DNA from: Candidatus Muiribacterium halophilum
GTDB taxonomy: Bacteria; Muiribacteriota; Muiribacteriia; Muiribacteriales; Muiribacteriaceae
Length of the DNA stretch: 64,000 nucleotides
Assembly (NCBI GenBank): GCA_023228995.1
Contig: JALOAD010000008.1
Span: 1 to 64,000, forward strand
Reading direction: 5' to 3'
Part shown: positions 18,206 through 27,623 of the stretch, piece after piece
Layout of the letters: the number at the start of each line of letters is the position of its first letter
Numbering within the stretch: the stretch's first letter is position 1
Position numbers and translations under genes: made by a program
The notes under the pieces: model-generated
Seen by the model: the letters and a program-made list of their open reading frames with translations, nothing else
Databases searched by the model: none
What the model was told of the DNA's origin: nothing

Positions 18206-18987
18206 ATTTTTTGACCACTTATAATATTAATTATTCCGCCACCTTGAGAAAAACCATGTATAATTTCATTTTTTTTAATTATTCCAGAATCTTTCAAAGC
18301 TTTTTCAAATAAATCATTAGCTTCTAATTGACTTATATTCATACTTGTATCCTGAATAGTTAGAGGTCTTATATTTACTCCATTTCCATGTGCAATACTC
18401 TGATTAAGGTAAATATTAAAATCAAGTTCAGGTAAAAATTCTTTTTTCCAAAATAAAATAAAATCAGATAAAGAAAGATAATTTTGAGGATGAACAATAA
18501 ATTGAATCATTATTTTTAATTTTGAATTATCTGAATTTTTTTTACATTTTATTAAATTTCTAATATTAAAAAGTGTATTTTCAAAAATCCCACCTTTTCT
18601 TATTTTAGAATATGTATTTTCATCAATTGCATCTAAAGATATTATTATACGCAAATCTTTTTTTTCAGACATTTTAACAAGAAATTCTGAAATATCTAAG
18701 TCCATTACACTAGCATTTGAATCAAATGCTATTATATCTATTTTTTTATTATTACAAAATTCTTCAATAATATTTTTAAATTCAGGATGAAGCATTCCTT
18801 CTCCAGCCCAAAAAGTCTTTAATACATGTATTCTATAATCTGATTTTTCAAGTTCTTTTATAAACTTATCAATATATTGTTTTTTTAAAAACTGACCTTT
18901 AATAATATCTTTTTCTCTAAGAAAACACATATCACATTTAAAATTACAAATATTTGAAAGCTCTAAGGTTATATCAAGAGTCTTCAA
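18202..18987 (-). CDS. Radical SAM protein lacking its SPASM region (261 aa)
   Basis: The radical SAM core has C14-x3-C18-x2-C21 (CNFKCDMC), GEGMLHPEF and SLDAIDENTYSKIRKGG, as in its neighbours, but it stops just where the others enter the SPASM region. That region is found in the next gene, in the -1 frame. I choose a TTG start at 18987: GGAG lies about eight bases upstream, and the resulting N-terminus aligns with those of the paralogs. It overlaps the previous gene by 14 bases. Either the two pieces act in trans, or one base change split an ancestral gene. Confidence 0.72.
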   Translation of the reverse strand: MKTLDITLELSNICNFKCDMCFLREKDIIKGQFLKKQYIDKFIKELEKSDYRIHVLKTFWAGEGMLHPEFKNIIEEFCNNKKIDIIAFDSNASVMDLDISEFLVKMSEKKDLRIIISLDAIDENTYSKIRKGGIFENTLFNIRNLIKCKKNSDNSKLKIMIQFIVHPQNYLSLSDFILFWKKEFLPELDFNIYLNQSIAHGNGVNIRPLTIQDTSMNISQLEANDLFEKALKDSGIIKKNEIIHGFSQGGGIINIISGQKI

Positions 18988-20155
18988 TTTTTTTCTCCAT
19001 TTTATAAAGAGCAATTTCTTCATCAGACAAAAATGGAGTATCAAGACCTGAACAATTAAGACATTTTGTAAAACCATCTTTTGTCTTTATTTTGTCAAAT
19101 TCACCTTTAATATTAAGTTTTCTCATATTTTCAATCTTTTCTCCAAACCATAACTGAGAAAATGTATTATTTGAAAGATTTCCAAGTGAAAGTTCCATTG
19201 AAGGGTCAAAGCAACATACTGTAAGCTCACCATCCCATCTTATACAAGGAGTTTTCCATGGTCCAGAACAAGGTCTTCTCTTAAAACTATCTCTAATAAC
19301 TACTTCTTGTTCTTTATTCCATAAATTATATGATGATACTATTATTTCTACATTATCTTTTATACAAGAACTAAGATTGTTTTCTTCCATAGTATTTATA
19401 TAAAGATTTTCAGCTTGTTCATGTTTTTCAGGTGTAGTATCAAGTCTTTTAAGCCAGATAACATCTTGTGGAGTTTCAATATTCAATCTATTACCTATTT
19501 TTTTCCCAAGATTATAACCTGATAATTTAGTTATATTTTTTAATATAGAATTCTTTTTTTTCTTTACATTATTAAGACGATTTTCCCAGAAATCAACAAA
19601 TTCTTTGGTTTCTTTATGATTTTCATTCATTACTATAAATTGAAATATAAGTCCTGGATTTTTTTTATCAGATTTTTCTCTTTTATTTAAAAAATAATCA
19701 ATATTTTTTACAACTTTATCAAGATCGCCGCCTCGCCTTATTTTTTTATATGTAGAATTATTATATGCATCAAGAGAAAGAGTAATTCTTGGGATTATAT
19801 CAGAATTTTCAATAAGAAGAATAGATATTTCCTCTGTCATCAAAAAAGCATTTGTATGAATATCAATATAATATCCTGAATTTTTTTTTCTTAATATATC
19901 AATACATTTTTTAAGCATATCAGAAAACAATGGATTTAAAAAAGGTTCTCCGAGCCAAAATAATTTAAGTCCTACTGGCTTTTTTATAGGAGGAAGTTCA
20001 TCTATTATTTTTTTGAATAGATTTTCTGTCATAAATCCTTGTTTAAATGAATGAGGTCCTTCTTTTCTATCGTGACAACACATAATACAATTATAATTAC
20101 AATAATCTGTCAATTCAACCAAAATATACTGTTCTGAAAACTCTTCAATCCACAT
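18974..20155 (-). CDS. Radical SAM/SPASM protein (393 aa)
   Basis: The cluster motif is C19-x3-C23-x2-C26 (CNYNCIMC). LFWLGEPFLNP and SLDAYNNSTYKKIRRGG follow, and the SPASM-like tail has RRPCSGPW, RWDGELTVCC, LGNLSNNTFSQLWFGEK and CLNC. The ATG directly follows the TAA of the previous gene, with AAGGA inside that gene's end. It is one of six homologous radical SAM/SPASM enzymes in this cluster and is presumably co-transcribed with them. Confidence 0.85.
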   Translation of the reverse strand: MWIEEFSEQYILVELTDYCNYNCIMCCHDRKEGPHSFKQGFMTENLFKKIIDELPPIKKPVGLKLFWLGEPFLNPLFSDMLKKCIDILRKKNSGYYIDIHTNAFLMTEEISILLIENSDIIPRITLSLDAYNNSTYKKIRRGGDLDKVVKNIDYFLNKREKSDKKNPGLIFQFIVMNENHKETKEFVDFWENRLNNVKKKKNSILKNITKLSGYNLGKKIGNRLNIETPQDVIWLKRLDTTPEKHEQAENLYINTMEENNLSSCIKDNVEIIVSSYNLWNKEQEVVIRDSFKRRPCSGPWKTPCIRWDGELTVCCFDPSMELSLGNLSNNTFSQLWFGEKIENMRKLNIKGEFDKIKTKDGFTKCLNCSGLDTPFLSDEEIALYKMEKKIEDS

Positions 20156-21262
20156 TTAAAATTCCTTTAAATAATCTAAATAATTCTCATAACCATATTT
20201 TTTTAGATAATCTGTTATTTCTTTTTTTGATATTTCAGGAGAATCCAAATTATTACAATGCTGACATTTTGGCATTGATGTCAGATCTCCTTTTATATGA
20301 GCAAGTCTATAATTATGACATTTATCATTTGACCATAAATTATAAAGGGTATTTTCTGATAAATTCCCAATTTTTAAATCTCTCATTGTATCTATACAAC
20401 ATACAGTTACATCACCATTCCAACAAACAGTTACATATTTAAAAGGTCCAGAACAAGGCATTCTTCTTTTTTCACCTCGCCATTCATGACTTTCAACAGC
20501 CCTTTCCTTTTCATTTTCACCATTATTGTTATTATCTTCTTTTAAAATACCAAGTTTTTTTACAACAAAATGATGAAGACTTTCATATTTAACCAGTTCT
20601 TCATGTTTTACTGGATTAAGCCTTTTAAAAAAAATAGTATCTTTATTCATAGCTGGATACCAATCATAATTAATCTGATATGGTATTTTATTATCTTGAA
20701 GAAAATCTCCCCAGAATTTCATAAAATCATAAGCTTCTTCGCTATTTTCGTCCATTATAATAAATTGAAGGTTTATTCTAGGATTTTTATCAATTCTTTT
20801 TTTAAAAATTTTTTTTATATTATTAACCATTTTATCAAAATTTTTATTTCTTCTAATTTTATAATAAGTTTCAGCATAAACTGCATCTATTGAAAAACTC
20901 AATGTACTCAACTGTTTACCATATTTTATAAGAATATCGATTATTTCATCAGTTAAATCTATACCATTTGTATGAAGATCTATACCACCAAAATATCTTC
21001 CTGTACTATTCATTATAAATAATTTTTCCATAAACTGTGCAAATTGAGGGTGTAATGTTGATTCACCAAGTCCAAAAGTTATTAGTTTATCAAAATAAAG
21101 ATCTTCTGATACAATATTATTTATTATGCTATCCAATATAGTTTCAGGCATAAAACCTTTAATTATTTTATTATGGGATTGAGTACACATAATACATGAA
21201 CAATTACAAAAATTTGTAAATTCAAGTGCAAGTATAGAATCTTTGAACATTCCTTTTAGCAT
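20156..21262 (-). CDS. Radical SAM/SPASM protein (368 aa)
   Basis: The cluster motif is C19-x3-C23-x2-C26 in FCNCSCIMC, with one extra cysteine between. TFGLGESTLHPQF, SIDAVYAETYYKIRR and the SPASM-like tail (RRMPCSGPF, WNGDVTVCC, LGI-type turn KIGNLSENTLYNLW, CQHC) are as in the paralogs. AAGGA precedes the ATG, which abuts the stop of the 1399-residue protein. Function is unknown beyond probable radical chemistry on a substrate shared with its neighbours. Confidence 0.85.
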   Translation of the reverse strand: MLKGMFKDSILALEFTNFCNCSCIMCTQSHNKIIKGFMPETILDSIINNIVSEDLYFDKLITFGLGESTLHPQFAQFMEKLFIMNSTGRYFGGIDLHTNGIDLTDEIIDILIKYGKQLSTLSFSIDAVYAETYYKIRRNKNFDKMVNNIKKIFKKRIDKNPRINLQFIIMDENSEEAYDFMKFWGDFLQDNKIPYQINYDWYPAMNKDTIFFKRLNPVKHEELVKYESLHHFVVKKLGILKEDNNNNGENEKERAVESHEWRGEKRRMPCSGPFKYVTVCWNGDVTVCCIDTMRDLKIGNLSENTLYNLWSNDKCHNYRLAHIKGDLTSMPKCQHCNNLDSPEISKKEITDYLKKYGYENYLDYLKEF

Positions 21263-24200
21263 TTATATTTCCTTTTTTTTGAACTTATCAGCTAAAATAT
21301 CTTCACCAACACTTTCAAGCCATTCAATTATTTCAGAATCTTTCATAGGATATTTTACCCAATTAACACAATCAGAACATTTTGGAGCTTTCTCAAATTC
21401 ACCTTTTATATGAGCAAGTCTGATTTCTTTAAGTTTTTCACCATACCATACATTTTCAATACCATTTTCCAGAACATTTCCGACTGGCATTTTAACCTGA
21501 TCATCACGACAACAAGCTGTAGCTTCACCATCCCAAGCAATTGAAAACATTCTCCATAAAGAACCACAAGGTCGTCTTTTCATACCTTCTGGAATTTTCG
21601 TAATAATTTCTCTATGACTTTGTTCTTTTGTAAGTGCATTTGGTTCTAAAGCTTTAATAAATACAAGATCAAAATCTATTTGCGGAAATAACAAATTATC
21701 ATCTTGAGGAAGATTCCATTTATTATCTTCTTTTCTACCTGCAAAAATAACTTTATTAATACCAAGATTTTTTCCCATTTCAATAAAATCAGGAACTTCT
21801 CCAGAATTTTCATCCATAAGAATAAATTGTAAAATAATAGCAGGTTGTTTTTTACCTTTTAAATTTCTAGCCTCTAAAAGTTTTTTTATATTTTCACAAA
21901 CAATAGAAAGCTCACCATTAACTCTTATTTTTCTATATGTTTCTTCTTTTGCAGCATCAATTGAAAATAAAATAGAATCCAGCTCAGACTCTACAATGCA
22001 ATCAATATGCTCTTTAGTTAATACATTACCATTTGTATGAATATTAAAATGCTGAACTGTACCTGGAAGTCTTCTAACAGAAGATAAATAAGAAATAAAC
22101 TCTGTAATCTGAGGATGAATAAAAGGTTCTCCCATCCAAAACGGAGAAACTTCCCATATATTAAATTTTTTAGCTGCAATTTCATCAGCAAGTTTTTTAA
22201 AATCTTTAAATTTCATTACACCTAACGATCTTTCAAAAGAATTATCTCCATGATTACACATTATACATGCTAGATTGCAAAGATTTGTCGGTTCTACAAA
22301 AACAGCAGCTTGTCCAAGTCCCCATTTTCGATTTTTTCTTGATTCTTCCATTATTATATCTTTTCTTGAAAAATCAACTATTCCAAATTTCAATTTATTT
22401 TGAGCAAGTTTTTGTATTTCTTCAAAAGAGAAAAGTTCATTCCCAATTCTTATCTTTGTCTTACTAGCTTCAATCTTTTTTTCAAAATTTTCAATATCAA
22501 ATCTTTTTGTATTATAAATATTTTGTTTTTTTTCACTTTCAATAATAATTTTTTTATCTGAATATGAAGCAAAGAAAAAATTCCCTTTAATAACTGGTTT
22601 TGCCCAATTAAGACCAATATAAAACTCGTAAGATATAATATTTGATATATCTATATTCTCGCTCATTCTTGCAACACTAATATTTGTTTTTATAAAGTCT
22701 TTATAATCCGAGATATTATTAAAAGTACAAATATAACTATTATTTTTTGTATCATTCCACTTTGTTCTTAAAAAAATACCTTTTGTATCAGTTTTAAAAT
22801 AAAAAGTGATAAAATCAAAATCACTTAAATCAAGAGGATTTTCCATTTCATTTTTTCTTAATACTATCCAATTTTTTTCATGATCTTCAGTTTTTATTTC
22901 AAATTCACCTCTAAGACAAGGATAATCAAGTGAATTATCTTTCCAACCATTAAATAATTTTAATAAAGAATGTTCTCCTGCACCTGTCCAAAAACCTGAA
23001 AGTTCTTTAAGTGAAAAGAAATTAAAATCTCCTGAATAATAATAATTACCTCTTTCTATCTTTCTACCACTTAAAACTGGTGGTGTTAATACAAAAGCAA
23101 GCTTGTTTTTTTGAGTTTTAATATTATTTATGTGAATTTCTATGTTTTTAAGCATATATGGGGCAAATTTCAAATTTTCCCAATCTTTAAAATCTTCTAT
23201 TCGAAATTCATGATAAATATTTCTATCGCTATGAATATCAAGAATATCTGAATAAATGCAATTACCTTTAAGATCTGATAAAAGTAATTTTATACAAGCT
23301 GAAAAATTTGTATTAATATTAAAATTAATCTTATTTAAACCTGAAAAATCAGTTAAATTCAATTTTGCCATATCATATCTAAATATTAAAAAATTATCAT
23401 TGTTTTCTATATAATCAAATTCAAAAGTATTGTTTTTAAAATCTTTTTTTAGAACTTTTATATTGTCATTTGAAATTATTTCAGCCTTATTTGAATAAAT
23501 ACTATTATCAATAAGTGGATAAATATTCCTATCATTTGAAAACGAATCATAATAATCAGCATCTTCAGTAAAAAACTGAATATTTCTAAAAACAATATCT
23601 TCATCTTCATCACCTGATATATTATAAAATATATCAGTAATATACTTACCACTATCTTTTTTTTGAGATTTCCACTCAGCATGAGCAAAATTTTCAAGAT
23701 AAGTAAAATAATGCGTTTTATTATTGTTTATATCAAGAGGATTACTCCAGTATTCATTTGAATTTTCATCTTTGAAAACAATTCTATGAATATTTCTAGT
23801 ATTAAATCCATCAACTGAAAAAGATATTCCAGAAAGATCTGGTATTGAAAGCGAACTATTTATACATTTTTCAAAATTTATATGAGAATACTGTTCTTTT
23901 TTTGACGAATCAGGTCTGTATAAAAGTTTAACTTTTCTATCCGAATCAAAACTACATTCTGTCCCTTCACTGTTTTTAATAATAATATTATCAATATCTG
24001 AAAAGTAATATTCACTGACTGGATAAAGGCATTTTGAATGGGAATTTTTAATTTTTTTTCCATTTTCTTTAAATTGGAAAAAATCAGAATTTATTGTAAA
24101 TTGGACTTTTTCATCAGTTTCAAATAAAAAGCTAATTGAAATTATATTTTTTCCCGGAATTTTTTTTTCAATCCATGATGGTTGAAAAAAATCAGCCCAT

Positions 24201-25462
24201 AAATAATTAACAATTCCTGAAGTATTCTCATTTATTCTAAAAGGCAATGTCCAGTATTCATTTGATTTTTCGTCAGTTAAAAGCATTCTAAGAGAAAAAC
24301 TTCCTTTTGAAGAAAACCCAATAATAATACCTTCTATATCTTCCTTTAAAACTAATGAATTATTATAAAGATTCCATGAAAGAGTGAAAAAATTCCTTTC
24401 TTTTGCTCTGAAAGGTTCTATATCAATACATAAACCATTAGATTTTTTTACACTTATTCCAGCTTGATCTTTCCAAAAACCTTTACCTTCAGAAAAAACA
24501 GAAACATTCCCTGTTAGAAGTCTATTTTTATGATTTTCATTATACATTATATCTGACAATTGTTTTTTATTAACAAAAAATAATATATTCTCAAGTAAAA
24601 TTTCATCAGAATTAGATTTTCTAAAAAAAATTCCTTTTATCCTATCCTTTGAATTAAAACCAACAATATTATTCCATAAAATAGTTGTTTTATTTATATA
24701 ACATGCTGTGTTTTCAAGTTTTTCACCATGTTCTGTTATTATTCCAGAAATAGTACCAACAGGAAAATTTCCATAAATATTAATACCACTTAAATTTTCA
24801 GCATTTAAAAACTTAGGAAAAGTTATGTCTATATCTTTTGAAAAAATATTATTATTTGTTTTTATATTATGAGAAGATTCACCATTATAAATAGAGAATA
24901 TTTTATCAGCAGAAGAAAATGTACTATTTTTTAGAAGATTTGAATATTTTTCAATAATTATTTCTTTTAATACATTAGTTTCATCTATACCAACTTCAAG
25001 TATTAAATTCTCGAATATTGTTATGTTTTCTCTACAGTATAAATATATACCAATATGACAAATGTTTTCTGAAAAATCATCTTTATAATGCAAAAAATCA
25101 GGCTTATTCATATTGTTTTTTTTAAAAAAAACAGAATCTTCATAAGTATTAAAATCTCTTATATCACTCCAAATTTCTCTGCCTTCAAAATCCCATAATA
25201 TAATAGCAACTTTTACTCTATTATGTTTAGATGATTTTATACGAAATAAAAAATCTTCCGTTGTTTTTATTTTAAAAGGAATTTTGAATATTACCCATTT
25301 TTTTTTATTGTATATTTTTATCTGTTTATCTTTAATTTCTATTTTTTGAGATAATGTCTGTTTTATTACACTATTATCATCAAAAAAAGGAGATAATCTA
25401 TAAATACAATTAAAGTCTTCAACTTTAATTTTTCTGTTTTTCTTCCAAAACATATTTTTCAT
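21263..25462 (-). CDS. Giant radical SAM/SPASM protein with about 1000 residues of jelly-roll-like modules
   Basis: This 1399-residue protein has no signal peptide. Residues about 40-975 contain roughly six modules with a shared pattern: LDLSxF, hydrophobic alternation, N-x-YWS-x-PL, Y-x-YLxxF, W, a final strand ending in FF. It resembles carbohydrate-binding jelly-roll domains (CBM11-like). The radical SAM core follows, with C1062-x3-C1066-x2-C1069 (CNLACIMC), PFWMGEPFIHP and SIDAAKEETYRKIRVNG. A complete SPASM-like tail ends the protein (RRPCGSLW, WDGEATACC, VGNVLENGIENVWYGEK, CSDC). It overlaps the preceding membrane protein gene by 38 bases. The fusion is unusual. The assignment of the modules as sugar-binding is inference from pattern only. 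Confidence 0.8.
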   Translation of the reverse strand: MKNMFWKKNRKIKVEDFNCIYRLSPFFDDNSVIKQTLSQKIEIKDKQIKIYNKKKWVIFKIPFKIKTTEDFLFRIKSSKHNRVKVAIILWDFEGREIWSDIRDFNTYEDSVFFKKNNMNKPDFLHYKDDFSENICHIGIYLYCRENITIFENLILEVGIDETNVLKEIIIEKYSNLLKNSTFSSADKIFSIYNGESSHNIKTNNNIFSKDIDITFPKFLNAENLSGINIYGNFPVGTISGIITEHGEKLENTACYINKTTILWNNIVGFNSKDRIKGIFFRKSNSDEILLENILFFVNKKQLSDIMYNENHKNRLLTGNVSVFSEGKGFWKDQAGISVKKSNGLCIDIEPFRAKERNFFTLSWNLYNNSLVLKEDIEGIIIGFSSKGSFSLRMLLTDEKSNEYWTLPFRINENTSGIVNYLWADFFQPSWIEKKIPGKNIISISFLFETDEKVQFTINSDFFQFKENGKKIKNSHSKCLYPVSEYYFSDIDNIIIKNSEGTECSFDSDRKVKLLYRPDSSKKEQYSHINFEKCINSSLSIPDLSGISFSVDGFNTRNIHRIVFKDENSNEYWSNPLDINNNKTHYFTYLENFAHAEWKSQKKDSGKYITDIFYNISGDEDEDIVFRNIQFFTEDADYYDSFSNDRNIYPLIDNSIYSNKAEIISNDNIKVLKKDFKNNTFEFDYIENNDNFLIFRYDMAKLNLTDFSGLNKINFNINTNFSACIKLLLSDLKGNCIYSDILDIHSDRNIYHEFRIEDFKDWENLKFAPYMLKNIEIHINNIKTQKNKLAFVLTPPVLSGRKIERGNYYYSGDFNFFSLKELSGFWTGAGEHSLLKLFNGWKDNSLDYPCLRGEFEIKTEDHEKNWIVLRKNEMENPLDLSDFDFITFYFKTDTKGIFLRTKWNDTKNNSYICTFNNISDYKDFIKTNISVARMSENIDISNIISYEFYIGLNWAKPVIKGNFFFASYSDKKIIIESEKKQNIYNTKRFDIENFEKKIEASKTKIRIGNELFSFEEIQKLAQNKLKFGIVDFSRKDIIMEESRKNRKWGLGQAAVFVEPTNLCNLACIMCNHGDNSFERSLGVMKFKDFKKLADEIAAKKFNIWEVSPFWMGEPFIHPQITEFISYLSSVRRLPGTVQHFNIHTNGNVLTKEHIDCIVESELDSILFSIDAAKEETYRKIRVNGELSIVCENIKKLLEARNLKGKKQPAIILQFILMDENSGEVPDFIEMGKNLGINKVIFAGRKEDNKWNLPQDDNLLFPQIDFDLVFIKALEPNALTKEQSHREIITKIPEGMKRRPCGSLWRMFSIAWDGEATACCRDDQVKMPVGNVLENGIENVWYGEKLKEIRLAHIKGEFEKAPKCSDCVNWVKYPMKDSEIIEWLESVGEDILADKFKKKEI

Positions 25463-27623
25463 CCAACCTTCCCGTCATTCCCCAAACTGGGAAAAGATGG
25501 TGTTTTTTTATAAATGCAAAATTTATTTTATTCTTTTCAACATAATAAATAATGTTACTTTCTTGTTGTGCAATAATTTTAACACATTTTATAGGTTTTT
25601 CCACGAAAAAAGTAAAAACATTTATCTTAATATTTTCTTTATAGGCTATCTTTTTAATTTCATTATAAATACTATTATTAATTTGTTTACAACTTATATT
25701 TATTTCATCAATAAAGAGTTTTTTTTGAATAATTTTTAGAATGCTATCAATTATATCTTCAACAAATACAAGCTTTTTATTAGTAGCTTTTGTGAAATAT
25801 TCAAAAATATATTTATCTGACATAATAATATTAACTTCATCATCAAGTATGCTTTCAAACAATTTTTTATTCATATTTTTAAAAATATAAAATATATATT
25901 TTTTATAAATAAATCTTATAACAATTATAGCAATCATTAAAAAACACACAAAATAAAAAAGTTTAAATAATAATTCATTATTTTCAAGGTTTTTATTTTT
26001 ATCATAATTGTAAACAATCTTTTTAGATTGATTAAGATGAAAATAATCTCCATATATCATTTCATAATCTGATGTTTCAGTGTCATAAGCCCATAATTCA
26101 AAGTTTTTATCACCTTCATGAGATTTAAAATTCATATTAAAATAGCTTCTATTATCTTTATCTTCAAATAATTCTTCTTTTACAAAACCATTAATATCAT
26201 CAGATATATCAGTAAAATTATGTTTAATAAAAAATCTATCCCATCTATTAATAGGAAGAATATGAAATACAAAATCAATATTATAAATTGATTTGTTTTT
26301 GAAAATATCAAAATCATGAGTCAAAACAATATCATCCAAACTTTTTATAAACATAGGAAATTTCTTGCTAATTCTACCATTTTGATCCATTATATTAAAA
26401 GAATATTCTCTCATATCCTCAACGCTTAAAGGAGAAACAAACGAAACAAAATTAAACAATCCATTTTTATCTTTTTTGATTTTTTCTATATTTTGAGGAT
26501 TACAATAAAATCCATTTTCATCCCAGTTTTTATACATAAAAAGTAAATTATTATTTTCCATACTAAATTGAAACACTATTTTTGCACGACCAGGGAAAAC
26601 ATAAGGAAAATCACAAATTGTTTGGGTTACATTTTGAAAATGTATTTTTTTATCCTCAGTAAAAATTTCTATAACATTGTCATCTTCATTAAAAAAAAGT
26701 GGTCCATTTATAGTTTTATCTATTATTTTTATATTCTGTTCAACACCACTAGTTCTATAGGATAATTTTTCAAATTCACCTTTGATTTTTATTTGATTTA
26801 TATTAAAAACATCAAGATTTACATTATCACCTGTGTTTTTAAAGTTAAAAACCTCATTATTTTTATAAAAAATTTTATATATTACACCATAACTATGTGG
26901 TAAAACAGATATGTCATTTTCAATGTCAAATGTATCAATAACTTTGTTATCTGATAATCTAATTTTTTTTAATATAAGATTTTCTGGAAATTCACCTTTT
27001 ATTTTTAAGAAAAATAGATCTTTATTTTGTTCGTTTACAATTTTTTTATTTTGATAATGAATTTTTGGGGAAAGATTTAATTTTATATTTAATTCATTTA
27101 AATTATACTCTGTGTCAAATTTTACAGGCCCAAATATATAATCAGAATCTCCAATTACATCAAAATCAATATCTAAATTAAAATCCCATTCAAAAGAACC
27201 ATGGTAATTTCCATCTAAATGTTTTTCAAACTCAGTTATTTTTATACCGTCTTTTACACCATATAAAAAAACAAAATTGTCTTTTTCAAAAGGTTTTAAA
27301 ACAACATTGATTTTTCTTTTTGAAAGATTTTTTTTTATTATAATATTATCTTTTAAAAAAAAAGACTGTCCGAAATAGTATTCATCTCCTTTATAAAGAA
27401 TAATCTCATATTTTTTATTTTTAGGTAATTTGTATTCAATTGAAAAATTTTCTTGATTTATATTTTCCATTTGTTGAGGCCACCAACTTCTATATAACTT
27501 GAAATTACCATACATTCCTGAAAATTCTAGTTTTACATTTGCAGTATTTGAATATACAGAAAAAAAATTACAAAATAGTAAACTTAAAAAAATAAACACT
27601 CTGAAATTTATTGATTTTTTCAT
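25425..27623 (-). CDS. Unknown secreted, membrane-anchored protein within the radical SAM cluster
   Basis: I do not recognise this 732-residue protein. An N-terminal signal peptide (FRVFIFLSLLFCNFFSVYS) is followed by about 520 beta-rich residues, probably several Ig- or jelly-roll-like domains outside the cytoplasmic membrane. A single membrane helix at about 552-575 follows, then a cytoplasmic tail of about 150 residues rich in Lys and Ile. The start overlaps the preceding radical SAM gene (ATGA) and the end overlaps the 1399-residue gene by 38 bases, so the three are translationally linked. It is a candidate surface partner, anchor or substrate of the radical SAM enzymes. Confidence 0.7.
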   Translation of the reverse strand: MKKSINFRVFIFLSLLFCNFFSVYSNTANVKLEFSGMYGNFKLYRSWWPQQMENINQENFSIEYKLPKNKKYEIILYKGDEYYFGQSFFLKDNIIIKKNLSKRKINVVLKPFEKDNFVFLYGVKDGIKITEFEKHLDGNYHGSFEWDFNLDIDFDVIGDSDYIFGPVKFDTEYNLNELNIKLNLSPKIHYQNKKIVNEQNKDLFFLKIKGEFPENLILKKIRLSDNKVIDTFDIENDISVLPHSYGVIYKIFYKNNEVFNFKNTGDNVNLDVFNINQIKIKGEFEKLSYRTSGVEQNIKIIDKTINGPLFFNEDDNVIEIFTEDKKIHFQNVTQTICDFPYVFPGRAKIVFQFSMENNNLLFMYKNWDENGFYCNPQNIEKIKKDKNGLFNFVSFVSPLSVEDMREYSFNIMDQNGRISKKFPMFIKSLDDIVLTHDFDIFKNKSIYNIDFVFHILPINRWDRFFIKHNFTDISDDINGFVKEELFEDKDNRSYFNMNFKSHEGDKNFELWAYDTETSDYEMIYGDYFHLNQSKKIVYNYDKNKNLENNELLFKLFYFVCFLMIAIIVIRFIYKKYIFYIFKNMNKKLFESILDDEVNIIMSDKYIFEYFTKATNKKLVFVEDIIDSILKIIQKKLFIDEINISCKQINNSIYNEIKKIAYKENIKINVFTFFVEKPIKCVKIIAQQESNIIYYVEKNKINFAFIKKHHLFPVWGMTGRLDEKYVLEEKQKN

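Noticed and set aside
18195-18215. Programmed -1 frameshift joining the split radical SAM genes
   Set aside because: The A run is present, but the heptamer does not allow clean slippage of both codons; translational coupling through ATGA is simpler. Kept only as a possibility in the finding.
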